From an uncultured Terrimonas sp. (GTDB lineage Bacteria; Bacteroidota; Bacteroidia; Chitinophagales; Chitinophagaceae), in the NCBI GenBank assembly GCA_946886925.1, contig CAMPJQ010000182.1:1-6182 (forward strand): a stretch of 6,182 nucleotides of DNA. The letters run 5' to 3'. Positions 5,013 through 6,182 of the stretch are shown here, one piece after another. The notes below the pieces were generated by a model. That model was not told where the DNA came from and did no database searches. It saw only the letters and a program-made list of their open reading frames with translations. Each line of letters opens with the position of its first letter. Within the stretch, counting starts at the first letter, position 1. Both the position numbers and the translations under genes were made by a program.

Positions 5013-5591
5013 TGTCATTCATATACCAAACTGCTGCTGAAAAAGATTGTAACCATATTCATGCTTGCTGTATACCTGTTCAACCTGGCAGGATATTCCT
5101 TCGTTTTCCAGTTGCTGATCAGCCACAGCAATAAGCAAACTTCTGCTGCCATTAATACCGGCGGTTATTCCAATGCTGAACTGGTACATATAAAAATACC
5201 TGTACTGCTGCCCTATAGCACGAACTGGAGCGATTATGAACGGTACGATGGGGAAGTGGAATATGGAGGTATTTATTACAAATACGTAAAACGCAAAATA
5301 TACAACGATACATTACACCTGCTTTGTTTACCCGATTTTAAGCGCACCCATTTACAAAACGCTGAAAATAATTATGCCCGGCAGGTAAATAATGTGGATG
5401 CCTCTTCCGGTGAAAAAACAGCGAAGCTGGCCAAAAAGAATACGATGCCATATGAGTATGATCAACCTCAGACGGATTACACCCTTTTGGCTATACACTT
5501 AGCATTACCTCCGTTTTATAGTTTTATCTCTCCGTTTTTAACGGATACAGACAGAGATTGTCTGATCCATCCCCCGGATGGCGTAGCATAA
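5010..5591 (+). CDS. Hypothetical secreted or membrane-anchored protein, start uncertain
   Basis: Up to 193 residues when read from TTG 5010. An in-frame stop at 4995-4997 rules out an earlier start, and the first ATG in frame is 5061 (176 residues). The TTG form keeps a basic segment (KLLLKK, 7-12) before a hydrophobic stretch (about 13-38), a normal signal peptide or N-terminal anchor. The ATG form loses the basic part. The rest is hydrophilic and rich in Tyr, Asn and Lys. Its centre (about 59-110) has the segments VHIKIPVLLPY, YERYDGEVEY, YYKYVKRKIYNDTLHLL and CLPDF. The end is more hydrophobic and Pro-rich (LALPPFYSFISPFL, then HPPD). I recall similar short proteins in other Chitinophagaceae but no assigned function. 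No catalytic motif, lipobox or known domain is visible. Probably extracytoplasmic. Confidence 0.7.
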   Translation: MCHSYTKLLLKKIVTIFMLAVYLFNLAGYSFVFQLLISHSNKQTSAAINTGGYSNAELVHIKIPVLLPYSTNWSDYERYDGEVEYGGIYYKYVKRKIYNDTLHLLCLPDFKRTHLQNAENNYARQVNNVDASSGEKTAKLAKKNTMPYEYDQPQTDYTLLAIHLALPPFYSFISPFLTDTDRDCLIHPPDGVA

Positions 5592-5602
5592 TTTTTCATA
5601 AC

Positions 5603-5629
5603 CCATTGTTGCCTCGCAGGCACAAATGG
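5603..5629. other. Imperfect hairpin after the unknown protein
   Basis: CCATTGTTGCCT (5603-5614) and AGGCACAAATGG (5618-5629) can pair over twelve positions with two adjacent mismatches and a CGC loop. No T run follows, so it may be a weak terminator, an RNA-end stabiliser or chance. The remainder of 5592-5700 shows no recognisable promoter. Confidence 0.35.
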
Positions 5630-5700
5630 TTGCAGTTCCGTTTCATCATACATCCGCACGGACTGCCTGGAATTTTATATTCAATCAATTCTGCACTATC

Positions 5701-6182
5701 ATGCCTTATATAACATTGGAGTCGCACCTGCCGGGCATTACCGGCCTGCTGGAATATCGTAAAGATTCAGCGCAACCTATACGGGAACTGACCCAATTCC
5801 TGCTTCGCGGACCTTCATCTTTGTCGGAAGGTGAAAGAGAGCTCATTGCTTCCATAGTGAGTTCCGGCAATGAATGCCGGTTTTGCACAACAGCGCATAC
5901 CGCTGCTGCCAATATGCTTTTGGGTGAAAATGAAACTTCGGCCCAGGTACTCAGGGATATTGCTACGGCGCCTGTAAGCGATAAAATGAAAGCACTACTG
6001 GTTATTGCCACCAAAGTAAGAGAAAGCGGTAAGTTGGTAACAGATGAAATTATTGATGCGGCAAAAGCTGCAGGTGCAACTGATATCGAAATTCATGATA
6101 CCGTACTGATTGCCGCATTGTTCTGTCTTTATAACCGCTATGTTGACGGGCTCAATACTTTTACGCCCGCTGATCCGCAGTA
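5701..6182 (+). CDS. AhpD-like carboxymuconolactone decarboxylase family protein (3' end outside window)
   Basis: Open from ATG 5701 to the window end: 160 full codons plus TA of the next. It belongs to the peroxidase-related branch of the AhpD/carboxymuconolactone decarboxylase family. These are all-helical proteins that usually act as thiol-based peroxide-defence partners or are of unknown substrate. The redox signature is NECRFCTTAH (57-66) with C59 and C62 as the CxxC pair and H66 as the proton relay. The preceding helix has the family's S-x-x-E-R-E-L-I-A (42-50). The segment IHDTVLIAALFCLYNRYVDG (131-150) is typical of the C-terminal part, so only about 20-35 residues should be missing. 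ATG 5701 gives a normal family N-terminus. No Shine-Dalgarno or clear promoter lies upstream; it could be co-transcribed with the unknown gene 109 bp earlier. The probable role is cytoplasmic and antioxidant, unproven. Confidence 0.85.
   Translation, partial: MPYITLESHLPGITGLLEYRKDSAQPIRELTQFLLRGPSSLSEGERELIASIVSSGNECRFCTTAHTAAANMLLGENETSAQVLRDIATAPVSDKMKALLVIATKVRESGKLVTDEIIDAAKAAGATDIEIHDTVLIAALFCLYNRYVDGLNTFTPADPQ

Noticed and set aside
5706..6014. 102-codon reverse frame inside the AhpD-like gene
   Set aside because: The forward frame has a complete family signature with CxxC and the expected C-terminal helix; the reverse frame is its shadow.

Overview
The window looks like chromosomal DNA from a Bacteroidota bacterium, probably of the Chitinophagaceae/Sphingobacteriales type. 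Three things point there: the protein sequences of PdxA, RsmA and GreA, promoter-like sites of the form TTG-N19-TAnnTTTG, and start codons without clear Shine-Dalgarno sequences. Base composition is moderate and even across the genes, with no sign of a recently acquired island. I do not see a new multi-gene system. The genes are mostly housekeeping, and the more unusual content lies in the gaps between them.

Layout. Positions 1-211 hold the possible 3' end of an upstream gene, a short 7-bp-period repeat and a small inverted repeat. A Tat-exported hydroxypyruvate-isomerase-like TIM-barrel protein (212-1141, +) converges on pdxA (1150-2256, -) with 8 bp between the stop codons. pdxA diverges from rsmA/ksgA (2322-3077, +) across 65 bp. 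Next is a 77-bp gap made almost entirely of ten in-phase heptamers, then a D-2-hydroxyacid dehydrogenase (3155-4078, +). The 284-bp gap 4079-4362 carries a structured fold-back element of about 136 bp, a near-consensus Bacteroidota promoter and a strong terminator-like hairpin just ahead of greA (4363-4836, +). greA is closed by its own terminator (4867-4890). A secreted or membrane-anchored protein of unknown function follows (5010-5591, +, start uncertain), then an AhpD-like/carboxymuconolactone decarboxylase family protein (5701 onward, +) that runs off the window.

How the genes relate. PdxA makes the amino-ketone precursor of pyridoxine 5'-phosphate. RsmA dimethylates 16S rRNA. pdxA and rsmA are also neighbours in E. 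coli, there in the same direction. The dehydrogenase belongs to the superfamily that contains SerA and PdxB, so a link to vitamin B6 or serine synthesis is possible but unproven. GreA rescues backtracked RNA polymerase. Its promoter-hairpin-gene layout resembles the E. coli greA leader, where a terminator yields short GraL RNAs. That hairpin, the fold-back element and the two heptamer tracts are the features most worth following up.
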